Shown piece after piece: positions 50,459-59,696 of a stretch of DNA of 64,000 nucleotides. The DNA is from an uncultured Lachnospiraceae bacterium (GTDB taxonomy: Bacteria > Bacillota > Clostridia > Lachnospirales > Lachnospiraceae): contig CAJUEW010000012.1 of assembly GCA_910585465.1 (NCBI GenBank), positions 1 through 64,000 on the forward strand, given 5' to 3'. The notes beneath the pieces were generated by a model. That model ran no database searches. It saw nothing but the letters and a program-made list of their open reading frames with translations, and was not told the DNA's origin. Position 1 is the first letter of the stretch; the number at the start of each line of letters is the position of its first letter. The position numbers were made by a program, and so were the translations under genes.

Positions 50459-53400
50459 TGCTATCCTCTCCTGTCTCTTTATTTTCATCTTTATCTTTAT
50501 AGAACACCAAAGATCCCTCCCTCATATCCGGGGAACTCTGTTGACATCCGGTTAAGGGATTAATGGAATACATCTGGTATTCTTCCTCCTTATCTGTGCG
50601 CTCCAGCCAGAAAAACGTACCTCCGGGCAGAGCGGGCTTAGACATCTCTACTGCCGGTTCCGGCTCCCTGTCATCTTTTATCCTGACTGGAAGAGGACCC
50701 ATCCGGAAATAAATTTCCAGCCTTTTCAGCCGTTCCAATACCATACTCTTCTCCATCTGAAGGCGTTTTACAGGAAAGATTCCCGTATAAGCATGAACGG
50801 CAAGCTGCGGGTCACACAGCACATAGGTACACTTCGGCCGCTCTTTATCAAAGCCGACCGACAGGTAGGCATCCTGCTCCCCTTCACCGATCCGGCGTAT
50901 GCGGGATACTTTCTGTTCCGGCGCTGCCTGGCTGCGAAACACAGAAAATGTATCATCCTCAAAATATCCGACCACTCCGTCATCCTGCACCGATAAATCT
51001 CCCAGACGCATAGGAAAACATCCTTCCGGCTGCACAGGATTCTGGTCCGCCTTCCAGCCTGCATCCTTTCGGGGAAGCCCACAAAGCTCCAGCCATGCTT
51101 CCGTCTGTACTAAAGCAATGGGCCGTCCGACTGCCAGGGCCGTCCGCTCCTCCGTATTTCCCTGGACTGCGTCCATAGTCCAGAACGCCTTATCAATCAC
51201 ATCCAGAAAGGCGGAAAATTCTGTCTCATTTTGTCCTGTATATGCCTCTGCCAGCTTTCCCAGATCCTGCCATTCTGTTTTTATCTGCGCTGCCTGACAT
51301 GCCTCTTTGTTCTGAAACGGAAGGTAGCATACCCTTCTTCCCTCCGCTCCTGTTTCCATCAGCATCAATTCACCCAATGCAGCCCCGTCCGGGGCATACA
51401 AAGACAGACTATGATTCAGACGGTTTAAAATCAGAAATCCGAGAATCGGACATTCCTTTTTAACCGCAAAGGATAAAACAAGGCGGCTGTACTGCAAAAG
51501 CCCCGGCTTTAATAAAAATCCATTATCGGATGCATCCAGTCCGGAACGCATGGAGTCCGGCACAATCAGCGGAAAATTCTTACTTTGATAAATCCCCTGT
51601 TCCTCTCCGGAACGAATCAGATTCAGCACTCTTCCAAAAGCATCATAGAAAATCAGATCGTCCATATGGAGGATACCGGAACGGAGAAAGTGATAATCTG
51701 GTATAATATTTGCATTTACCAAAGGAACCGATTCCACGCTGCCGCCTGTCCTCTCCAGAAATTCCTGTTCATCAGAGCAGAAGCCCAGCACCTCGTCCAG
51801 TGTATAAGGAGTTCCGTCAATCTGTTCTCTGTATGGACGGCAGAACGGACGGTAGTCTCTCTGAGCCATAGACTCCTGAAGATTTACCAGCTCCTGCCCC
51901 AAAAGCTTCCACTCCCGTATCCGGGCAGCCAGCGCGGCAAGCTCCTGATTCTGCGTATTACCGGACAATTTTTCTATGTAATCCGCATAGCTTTGCTTTT
52001 TGTGGTCATCCAATGGAGAGATGCCGCCAAATCCTCTGCGTTTTTCAGGATCAGACCTTCTATTTTCCGAAAGCCGGTAACTGTAGCCGTCAAATACAAA
52101 GGACCGTTCCTCATAGCTGACCCGCCACTCCATAAACACCGGCTTCCAGGGCTGCCTCCAGGCTTCCAGAGAATAATCCGGCAGTGTTTTCCCCGGGGCT
52201 GCGCCGGGATTTTGATATACTTCCTTTAATATGGCAAATGCTTCCCGGTATAAAGCAGTCACTTCTAAAGGCAGCTTTTCTACGTCCTGTATTCCCGGAA
52301 CCGGCTCCCTGGTTTCTATCAAATCTTCCAGGCCTCTGGAAACTGTTTTTTCCTGATCCAAATCCTTTGCCGCCTCCAGGCCGCTTACAAATATATAGGG
52401 ATTTCCCATTCTCCAGTATCTTCCTAGAGGCTTTTTCTTTTTCTCTTCTCCATTGCTCCTCTGCCTTTCATATAACAACCTCACCTTTTCAAACTGGGCA
52501 ATGGTTCTGGACAGAAGACTGTCCTCTGCGGAAATATCAAAAAGAGCCTGGAAATCCTGTGCAGTCCTTCCGGTTTTATTGGCAGGATTTTTCTTCAGGT
52601 ATCCCAGCTTCCACCAGGCATCCTGCAGCTCTTCTCTCAGGGAATGGAGAATCTCTGTCTCCTTGTCAAATTCAGCCGTTTCTGCAGAGCCTCCGTATTT
52701 TTCCTGAAAGCATTCTCTGTGCAGACGATCCTTAAGCTGGTACAGGCCCGGCGCATCTTCCAGCCAGTCCGGACAGCCCTCCTGAAGGGCGGCCAGCAAA
52801 AGTCCCAGTTTTTCCTGAGCTTCCCCGGTAAGCCGCTGGTTAAGAGTAAGCATTCCCTGCAAATATGACCGGAATGCCGCGTCGCAGGTTTCCCCCACAG
52901 CCACATTAAGCGTTCCGCTTTCCAGGGTCTGTTTCAATTCATCCTTATACCTGTCCTCTTCTTTTGTCACAGGATAGCCTTCTCTTTTCCATGGAACAGA
53001 AAACACCTGACCGGAAAGAAACAAATTCTGATTCTCCCCTCCTGAATACCACCCGATAACAGAATAATGTAAAGTTTTAGGGGATTCATTTTTCAGGTTA
53101 TCAAAGAAAGACAGAACATTACTGTTGTGCTGAACATATCCTGTAAAGTCAGGATTTCCCGGCGCACATGCGGTAAGAAACAGACAATCTTTATCCCGTT
53201 CCTCCCAGTCCTTCAGTAAAAAAGGCACGCCCAGATTTACATAACTGCATCCGTCCCAGGAGGCCTTCTGTATATAGGCAGAGCTTCGGTAAGGATCAGC
53301 GGACTCCTGAAATGCCCGGCATGTTTCTTCACCCACAAGATACTGACTTGTATACGGCATGATCCGATCATATTCTTCCTCCTGCATACAGGCTGCCGTA

Positions 53401-53720
53401 GGACAGTCGCTTTCCAGCACAAGGGATGTCACATGTCCTGTTTCTTCTTCTATCCTTGTAATCAGCCATCGGTTGGGGATCAGAGGGAAACCTCCCCCCT
53501 CTTCCTCTGTACGGAGTTCTCTGGGAAGAATCCAGCGGAGCCAGACACCTCTTTCTTTTATTTCTTTATCATTACTCATGGCATCCGGTACAGGCGTCAG
53601 ATACTTTTCCATTCTCCGGTAACTGAATTCCCAGCGGCGAAACGTATTTCCACCGCCTACCAGATCATCAATGACAAGAGCTTCCAGCTTCATTGGCATA
53701 AAAATACTTTTTCCGCTCAT
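50451..53720 (-). CDS. 1089-residue protein of unknown function
   Basis: No known domain was recognised with certainty. The N-terminus holds GVWLRWILPRELR (58-70) and FPLIPNRWLITRIE (78-91), a Trp-rich pair of motifs that I recall from large uncharacterised proteins in Actinobacteria and Cyanobacteria; that recollection is unverified. A long helical, charged middle (about 330-700) leads to a mixed C-terminal part with MRLGDLSVQDDGVVGYFEDD. There is no signal peptide or membrane helix. It overlaps the 683-residue gene by the four bases ATGA and the 403-residue gene by 8 bases, so the three are tightly co-translated. Confidence 0.8.
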   Translation of the reverse strand: MSGKSIFMPMKLEALVIDDLVGGGNTFRRWEFSYRRMEKYLTPVPDAMSNDKEIKERGVWLRWILPRELRTEEEGGGFPLIPNRWLITRIEEETGHVTSLVLESDCPTAACMQEEEYDRIMPYTSQYLVGEETCRAFQESADPYRSSAYIQKASWDGCSYVNLGVPFLLKDWEERDKDCLFLTACAPGNPDFTGYVQHNSNVLSFFDNLKNESPKTLHYSVIGWYSGGENQNLFLSGQVFSVPWKREGYPVTKEEDRYKDELKQTLESGTLNVAVGETCDAAFRSYLQGMLTLNQRLTGEAQEKLGLLLAALQEGCPDWLEDAPGLYQLKDRLHRECFQEKYGGSAETAEFDKETEILHSLREELQDAWWKLGYLKKNPANKTGRTAQDFQALFDISAEDSLLSRTIAQFEKVRLLYERQRSNGEEKKKKPLGRYWRMGNPYIFVSGLEAAKDLDQEKTVSRGLEDLIETREPVPGIQDVEKLPLEVTALYREAFAILKEVYQNPGAAPGKTLPDYSLEAWRQPWKPVFMEWRVSYEERSFVFDGYSYRLSENRRSDPEKRRGFGGISPLDDHKKQSYADYIEKLSGNTQNQELAALAARIREWKLLGQELVNLQESMAQRDYRPFCRPYREQIDGTPYTLDEVLGFCSDEQEFLERTGGSVESVPLVNANIIPDYHFLRSGILHMDDLIFYDAFGRVLNLIRSGEEQGIYQSKNFPLIVPDSMRSGLDASDNGFLLKPGLLQYSRLVLSFAVKKECPILGFLILNRLNHSLSLYAPDGAALGELMLMETGAEGRRVCYLPFQNKEACQAAQIKTEWQDLGKLAEAYTGQNETEFSAFLDVIDKAFWTMDAVQGNTEERTALAVGRPIALVQTEAWLELCGLPRKDAGWKADQNPVQPEGCFPMRLGDLSVQDDGVVGYFEDDTFSVFRSQAAPEQKVSRIRRIGEGEQDAYLSVGFDKERPKCTYVLCDPQLAVHAYTGIFPVKRLQMEKSMVLERLKRLEIYFRMGPLPVRIKDDREPEPAVEMSKPALPGGTFFWLERTDKEEEYQMYSINPLTGCQQSSPDMREGSLVFYKDKDENKETGEDSNG

Positions 53721-55768
53721 TTCTCCTCCTTACCGAATATGGTGCGTTCTCCCGTTGTCAGAAAGCATTTGGCAAGCGCCGCAGAGCCTGTCTGCTCCAC
53801 AGTCTGACCTGACTTTTCTGCCACCATGGCTAACAGATTGCCCGGTGACCCCGGGTCCAGACAAAGCACACCGTCCTCTCCCCGAAATGCCGGGTATTCT
53901 TTGATATCAATCTGCAGGGTCAGCGCTTCCTCCGGCTCATTCACCACGATATATGCTGCAATTCCGTCAAATATTGCAAGAAGAATCTCAGGCGCCAAAT
54001 GCTCCATACGGAGAATGGCAAGAGAGTTTCCCTTTTGATCCTTTGCTTCCACAGATACGGAGGGCCAAAGGGATACCATGTCAGCCCGGATCAGAAAGCC
54101 GCTCAAATATTCCGCCTTCCCGGGAGGCTGCTGCCCGTATAGTCCGGCTCTGTATTCCATAGCAGCCTCCTCGGATGCCTGATACAAATATTTTCTGATT
54201 AACCGGTTGAATAAGCACTGTCTGCCAGAGTACAGTCCAATACTCAATGCTCCGTCGTAAAGCGCCTGCCTCCAGCTCTCATCAATAAAGAAAAAACGGA
54301 CGCACTCTCTGGGAAGAAGCCCCTCATGAGGCACAAGACTGTCATACGGAAGCGGATAAAAAAGCAAAAGCCGGGCAAGCCACCTGGCCACTGGTTTCCC
54401 TTCATCAGCCAGAAGAGGGAGAAGCCGCTCCTCCTGCCTCTCTATATACGCCTCCAGCTTTTCCCGATCCCTGTCCGGAAACTCCGGACCTGATATAACA
54501 TGAACTGTTTTCTCTAATCTGTCTCCTGGCTGCTCTTCAGACTCTGTTTCCGATAAAATCCGGGAAAGACTTCCGGAATAAGTCTCCTCCGCACAAAATC
54601 CGGACATTTCCTTTGCATACGCTGCATCAATTACTTTCTGAGCCTTTCTGCGAAGCTGAAGCAGTGCGTCCAGATAAGCACTGTCCTTCAGGGCCGCCAT
54701 TCTTCCTGCCTCAAAGGCTGCTGCCAGAGAGACGTCAAACACTGCGTCCTTTCTGTCATAGCACAAAGCCGCGTCGGCTGTCTCAAAAGGCTTTTTTTGC
54801 TTCCTGCCGCTTATTTTCAGAGGAGTGAAAGGGGAACGGTTCCAGCAAAGCCCCTCATCTCCCGTCCGGGTATGATAACGCATCGGAACAAACCCCTCCT
54901 GGAGTCTTATTTTGACAGCCTCCATTCCCTCAAGGACAGGCAGTTTTAACAGCATATCCGAAATACTCCCTTCGCGGTTCAGTCTTTCACAAATGCTCCG
55001 GAAGCTGTCCGGATGCTTTCCGGTTACAGAAAAGCTCCAGTGATCCAAGGAGAGCAATTCTATAAATTCATATCCGTCCGTGCCTGCTGCATGGCCTGTC
55101 AGATAGTTTTCAAATCCTGACAGGCAGACCAGATGAGCCTGATATTCTGTGCCTACACCTTTTGTGTACACCGGAATGCGGTTAGAAAGCACTACTGTAA
55201 ATATTCCATCCCTGTCCAGACCCATCTCCGGCTTGTCTCCTATATAAACCTGACGATAATGTGTCAGAAACGGAAGCTCTGACTTTCTGGGCGCGATCCT
55301 GTCAAAGCATGACAAAGGCAGACGCAGACAGCTGCAGACTCTGGAAGCTGTCTCCCCGGCTCTGCAGCTCAAAGACGGAAGAAGAACCCCCGTTTTGGGC
55401 GTCAGATATTCCTGCACGGTCGTCTCCCTGAGGCACCCCTGCGCATTTTCTTCCAGCTCTTCCTTCTTCAGAAGCAGCAATACAAAATCTGTACATCCCC
55501 GGCCCACAGCGCCTTTTAACACAACATGGGGAATCACATTTGTAAAGCATCCCTGTTTATCCGGGAAAGGAGTGCGCTGCACTACTAGTTCTTTGTCTAC
55601 CGAAAATAATGGCTCCTCTACAATCACACTCTGGCAGGAAGAAATAGACTCTGTCTTAAGCTCCTCGTTTTTGCGGATCAGCTTCTGCGATGTGGAAAAC
55701 TGCCAGGTTCCGGGAGTAAGCCCGGATATGACAGCATCATATAAATTCAAATTTTCCTGCTTTTGCAT
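53717..55768 (-). CDS. 683-residue protein of unknown function
   Basis: A soluble-looking protein without a signal peptide. The most striking motif, at about 475-510, is PYDSLVPHEGLLPRECVRF followed by FFIDESWRQALYDGALSIG. I recall this LLPxExxRFFxxD...ALxDGALSIG pattern from large unassigned bacterial proteins, though I cannot name a family. The N-terminal 300 residues are beta-rich, the middle is helical and charged, and the last 120 residues look like a beta domain. AGAGGATATGGT precedes the start. It is joined to the 1089-residue gene by an ATGA overlap, which suggests that the two proteins act together in fixed ratio. Confidence 0.8.
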   Translation of the reverse strand: MQKQENLNLYDAVISGLTPGTWQFSTSQKLIRKNEELKTESISSCQSVIVEEPLFSVDKELVVQRTPFPDKQGCFTNVIPHVVLKGAVGRGCTDFVLLLLKKEELEENAQGCLRETTVQEYLTPKTGVLLPSLSCRAGETASRVCSCLRLPLSCFDRIAPRKSELPFLTHYRQVYIGDKPEMGLDRDGIFTVVLSNRIPVYTKGVGTEYQAHLVCLSGFENYLTGHAAGTDGYEFIELLSLDHWSFSVTGKHPDSFRSICERLNREGSISDMLLKLPVLEGMEAVKIRLQEGFVPMRYHTRTGDEGLCWNRSPFTPLKISGRKQKKPFETADAALCYDRKDAVFDVSLAAAFEAGRMAALKDSAYLDALLQLRRKAQKVIDAAYAKEMSGFCAEETYSGSLSRILSETESEEQPGDRLEKTVHVISGPEFPDRDREKLEAYIERQEERLLPLLADEGKPVARWLARLLLFYPLPYDSLVPHEGLLPRECVRFFFIDESWRQALYDGALSIGLYSGRQCLFNRLIRKYLYQASEEAAMEYRAGLYGQQPPGKAEYLSGFLIRADMVSLWPSVSVEAKDQKGNSLAILRMEHLAPEILLAIFDGIAAYIVVNEPEEALTLQIDIKEYPAFRGEDGVLCLDPGSPGNLLAMVAEKSGQTVEQTGSAALAKCFLTTGERTIFGKEEK

Positions 55769-55792
55769 ACCATATCCTCTTTTCTCTCTTTT

Positions 55793-58700
55793 CTACAGGC
55801 AGAGAGGACAATCCGCATAGAGATGCATTCTCTCCCTCTGCACTCTTTGAAAGGTTCCCGCCGGTCCCTGATAATAGCTGTTCATACAGTCAATTAATGT
55901 ATTTCTCCGTTTTACGGCATCCTCCAGACCTGTCTGTGCCAGAAGCTCCAGAGTTTCCCCGGATTCCTGTCCGCATAAAACAGACTCTGCAGATGCTTCC
56001 GGAATCAGAAACGGATTATCCAGATGCAGACATCTCACCAGGGCATCCCGGTAATTAAGAATCTGAATTTCCCCGGAAAACTGAGGGGCCGGGATCTCAA
56101 TCCGGTACCCGCTGGCCAGACCCTCCACCAGCTTTTCATCTAACGCTGCATTTCCGGGCCTTCCCCATAAAGCACCCGGCAGCTTCTTCTTTTCCTCCGA
56201 TACTATGAATCCAAAGCTCTCCGGCAGCCCCTTCCTTCCGTCGGGAGCCGTTACATGCATCTCCCAGACAGAATCCACATCAGTAAGCTCCATGGGACGG
56301 ATATGCAGATGTCCCGCAGGAACAGCAGTGCTGCAAAGGAAAGTCAGACGTCCTCCGTCGGCAATCCATGGATCTTTCTCCTTCCTTTGAGGACGTATTC
56401 CCTCCAGAGCTTCCATCGTATGTAAGCTTCCCGGTTTTAACAGAGTTTCCCTCATTTCCTGCCAGGTTAAAGCTCTTTTACCGCTGCCCTGGGATTTTCC
56501 GAAGGAAATAGAAAAGCTCAGAAAACTCAGATGAACCTTCAGATATCCGCCGATCGGCGGGCCCCACAGGTGAAGATCCGCTGATAAAGATACACGAAGC
56601 GTTTTATGACAAAATAACAGATTCAGGCGGTAGGAAACTCCGATTTCTACTCCAAGCTGAGCATCAAAGTAAAAGGGATGCCACCCAATCAGCAGATTTG
56701 CCCTGGCCGTAAACCATGCCCGCAGATTACCCAGTGTAAACAAAAACTCCAGATTACCTCCTGCCATAATGCAGGAAGGAGTCAGTGCCATATAAGCATT
56801 GCCTTTGGCACTGATATGACTGTCCACCTGCCAGGAAAATCCCACCGGCTGTACAGCCGGATAATGCTTCGGCACTCTGTAAGCCGGATGATATCCCCCT
56901 ATAGAAAGTACAAAATCTCCTGCATGTTCATTTTCTCCGAACCATACGGTGCAGACAGCCTGTCCGAACAGATGACAGTCTTTACTCAGAAGAAAGGAAT
57001 CCTTGCTTACCACTGCTTCCACCTGAAAAATTCCGGCACGGGGGCGAAGAACCGCCGACAGCATGATTTTCAGAAACGCATAAGCGTTCTCCCTCCTTGC
57101 TCCTTTGGGAAGCGTAAGCTCCGCGCTTCCAAGAAGTGCTGCCTGGAATTCTTCTCCAAAGAGAACCGCCAGCAGCAGCTTTCCCTTTACCAGACCGCAG
57201 GCTTCAAAGGCCATGCCTGCTGCCGCCCAGTATTCCCCGGAAGCAGGGACAAGCGCATGTGCGCTCTCAAGCTGAGCCAGCACCTGCATACCATCCTTTT
57301 TCCCGCTTATATCCAGCAAAGGAAAGCTTTCTACTTCCGCCGCTGTGGGAATACGGAACCGTCGGTTAATACCAAGCCCGCCCATAATTCCCGTAATGAT
57401 AATTGCCGGAAGCGCCTGCAAAAATACCGATGCATTCAAAAACACAAAAAAACTTACCGTCCCGTCCTCCATTACCGCATAGGATGCTATTGCCTGAAGC
57501 CCCCATTTGGACAGCTTTACCTTTACGGTTCCGCTGAAGGACATACGGATACCCTCTCCCGGAGATAAATCCCGGAATACAGCCCCGCTTATAGAAAATG
57601 CGTCTGTATTGCAGGCCAGAAGAAGCCCGTTTAAATTTCCCCGGACAGATTTTTTTCCCAAATCATATCCTATGGAAAGTCCTGCAACCGAGATATCGAC
57701 AGGACCCAGCCGGACGCCGCCATCCAAATATACCGAAAGAACCATATCCGAAAAACCGATGCCTGCCCGATCCAGATGGGCAGCGGCCACTCTCCGGTTG
57801 ATTTCATGCCAGCGGACTCCGTCATCCTGACGAACCGGCCCTTTCTCCGGCAGTATTTCTTCTTTTTGAACGGCAAGCTTGCCGTCCGGAGTTTCTAACA
57901 GCCCATAAGAGGCTTCCAGGACGGGCTGTTTCTTTTGGGGACTGGATACCTGAAATTCCAGGCTTCCTCCTTCCAGCCTGCCGCTTTCATAAATAAATGC
58001 TGTTCCACCATATTGATAACGCATATTTCCGGGAAGCAGATCGAAAAGAAACGGAACCTCCGGAAGCTTAAGCGGCTTTATCAGGGATAAATGCCCGGTC
58101 ATGGAATATTCCTTTCCCCCCGATGCATACTGCACTGTTATTTCAGCCTGTAAGCAATCGGAAAGCTCTGCCGTACCTCCGATCTTTAGCTGTATATCCT
58201 CCCCTGCGTGAAGCTGTACCCAAACCTGTGTAAGGCTGATTCCTCCAAGCGTAAGCTTTCCTTCAATACGGCAGGCAAGCTCATATTCTTTTTTATCTGT
58301 CCATACACGGACCTCACATCCGGAAAGCTTTACTTTCTTAAGTTCCTGAGGGAGCTCATATCCGTCCGGGAGGTTTTTCAGCAATTCAGAAAACTCCAGA
58401 CTCTGCTGCTTCCAGCTCGTTCCCAGCAGCAGCCTTTGTGCCCCAAAATAACGGATCTCCAGATCCAGACCAAAAAGGCAGACCTTTGCGTCCACCATGT
58501 AATCTGTTATTTCAAAGGATTCTGTATCCAGCGTAAGAGAGGCTGCTGATAAAGATACATCCAGAATATTTCCGGCATCCGAAAGCCACCCGAACAGCTC
58601 CTCCGCTCCAATACCTTTTGTAATCCAATTCAGAAAATCAATAAAGCTCGGAAATGCGCCGTCCGGCGATAACAGGGAACCAGTAATGCTGCCGGGAATA

Positions 58701-59233
58701 AAATCAAATTCTGCAGTAAGAGAAATATCCTCCCCTATCGTAAATTCCCCTGCCAAAACGATATGAGAGGACAACCCTTCCTTTATAATCCGAAGCCATA
58801 CTTTTTCAAACGTCAGAATTCCCGGTATAAAAGCGACCTTCTCCTGATAGCATAAAATAAAGTTCTCCAGGTAAGAGGCTTTTTCGCCGAACCAGGAAAT
58901 CAGTGTAAAGCAGACATCCAGTCCCTGAATACCCTCATTTAAAAAGGAGAGCTTTTCCAGGGAAGGAAGTAAGCTTTCCTCCCCCACCATAAAAAGCCGG
59001 GATATGGGAAAATCCTCCGACAATACCGTACAGAGAACTGCCACTCCGGCTTTCTCATCATCAAAATATACATATTGGGCACTGATGTGATCTGGTTTTC
59101 CTTCCAGAATTACCTGATCCTCCTCCAGCAAAAAAACCAGCCTGCTGTCCTCCTGTTTTTGGATAATCCCCGAAAACCAGAGCGGGAGGGCGCTGTCTCC
59201 CGCTGAGAATACAAGCCTTTTTTGTTCCTCCAT
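55793..59233 (-). CDS. 1146-residue DUF6603-like beta-rich protein
   Basis: A giant beta-strand-rich protein, without signal peptide, that I recognise as DUF6603-like from memory. The signature stretch lies at about residues 775-900: GGYHPAYRVPKHYP, then FSWQVDSHISAKGNAYMALT, PSCIMAGGNLEF, LRAWFTARANLLIGWHPFYF and DLHLWGPPIGG. A Gly-rich loop with TGIMGGLGINRRFRIP lies at about 615-630. Many alternating strands suggest a long beta-solenoid or barrel. Family members occur in bacteria and fungi with no established function. It begins with GGGAGG 6 bases upstream and is the third gene of the operon. Confidence 0.82.
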   Translation of the reverse strand: MEEQKRLVFSAGDSALPLWFSGIIQKQEDSRLVFLLEEDQVILEGKPDHISAQYVYFDDEKAGVAVLCTVLSEDFPISRLFMVGEESLLPSLEKLSFLNEGIQGLDVCFTLISWFGEKASYLENFILCYQEKVAFIPGILTFEKVWLRIIKEGLSSHIVLAGEFTIGEDISLTAEFDFIPGSITGSLLSPDGAFPSFIDFLNWITKGIGAEELFGWLSDAGNILDVSLSAASLTLDTESFEITDYMVDAKVCLFGLDLEIRYFGAQRLLLGTSWKQQSLEFSELLKNLPDGYELPQELKKVKLSGCEVRVWTDKKEYELACRIEGKLTLGGISLTQVWVQLHAGEDIQLKIGGTAELSDCLQAEITVQYASGGKEYSMTGHLSLIKPLKLPEVPFLFDLLPGNMRYQYGGTAFIYESGRLEGGSLEFQVSSPQKKQPVLEASYGLLETPDGKLAVQKEEILPEKGPVRQDDGVRWHEINRRVAAAHLDRAGIGFSDMVLSVYLDGGVRLGPVDISVAGLSIGYDLGKKSVRGNLNGLLLACNTDAFSISGAVFRDLSPGEGIRMSFSGTVKVKLSKWGLQAIASYAVMEDGTVSFFVFLNASVFLQALPAIIITGIMGGLGINRRFRIPTAAEVESFPLLDISGKKDGMQVLAQLESAHALVPASGEYWAAAGMAFEACGLVKGKLLLAVLFGEEFQAALLGSAELTLPKGARRENAYAFLKIMLSAVLRPRAGIFQVEAVVSKDSFLLSKDCHLFGQAVCTVWFGENEHAGDFVLSIGGYHPAYRVPKHYPAVQPVGFSWQVDSHISAKGNAYMALTPSCIMAGGNLEFLFTLGNLRAWFTARANLLIGWHPFYFDAQLGVEIGVSYRLNLLFCHKTLRVSLSADLHLWGPPIGGYLKVHLSFLSFSISFGKSQGSGKRALTWQEMRETLLKPGSLHTMEALEGIRPQRKEKDPWIADGGRLTFLCSTAVPAGHLHIRPMELTDVDSVWEMHVTAPDGRKGLPESFGFIVSEEKKKLPGALWGRPGNAALDEKLVEGLASGYRIEIPAPQFSGEIQILNYRDALVRCLHLDNPFLIPEASAESVLCGQESGETLELLAQTGLEDAVKRRNTLIDCMNSYYQGPAGTFQRVQRERMHLYADCPLCL

Positions 59234-59254
59234 ATGGTCCCTCCCATCTAATTT

Positions 59255-59656
59255 TCAGGACAGAAAAAGATCCATCTTAACAACAATACTTCCGCTGTTA
59301 TCCGTAAAACCCTTTCCATATCTTCCCTCCAGATCATCATTGGCGCACAGCTCCAATTCACCCTTCAGTCCCTTTGGCGTTTCTCCCTTCTTTCCAATCC
59401 AGAATACAGAGGAGCCGATACGTCCAATCATTCCGCCCTCTGCTTTGCCGGGCATCGTATATCCTTCTTTAGCTGTATATCTGCTGTCTCCGTCCGGATC
59501 GCAGTTCCTGACCGCCGGACTGATATTCCAGGAACCGCTTACATAAGCAATCTCCGCCTGTTCCTGTTCTGTTACTGTAATTCCTGTTTTCTGCCATTTC
59601 TTATTGGCATACACCTCAAAGCTTACACCAGAACGCAATATTTTTCTTTCGCCCAT
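59255..59656 (-). CDS. PA-IL/LecA-like lectin
   Basis: A 133-residue beta-sandwich protein that looks like the galactose-binding PA-IL (LecA) lectin fold. The core is AEIAYVSGSWNISPAVRN, then GYTMPGKAEGGMIGRIGSS, then a C-terminal calcium/sugar-loop region LCANDDLEGRYGKGFTDNS with D107, D108, D119 and N120 as candidate ligands. In LecA a calcium ion and the same type of acidic/Asn residues hold galactose. No signal peptide is present, as in LecA itself. AAGGAGG lies 8 bases before the start. The sugar specificity here is unknown. Confidence 0.8.
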   Translation of the reverse strand: MGERKILRSGVSFEVYANKKWQKTGITVTEQEQAEIAYVSGSWNISPAVRNCDPDGDSRYTAKEGYTMPGKAEGGMIGRIGSSVFWIGKKGETPKGLKGELELCANDDLEGRYGKGFTDNSGSIVVKMDLFLS

Positions 59657-59696
59657 TTTTAATTCCTCCTTTTATTAAATAAAATATAATTGTATC

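Noticed and set aside
56678..57568. 296-codon open frame antisense to the DUF6603-like gene
   Set aside because: Shadow frame, rich in Cys, His and Arg, without a ribosome site.
59255..59656. Short ORF as an artefact next to the DUF6603-like gene
   Set aside because: It has a strong AAGGAGG site, correct spacing and a LecA-like pattern, so it is kept as a gene.
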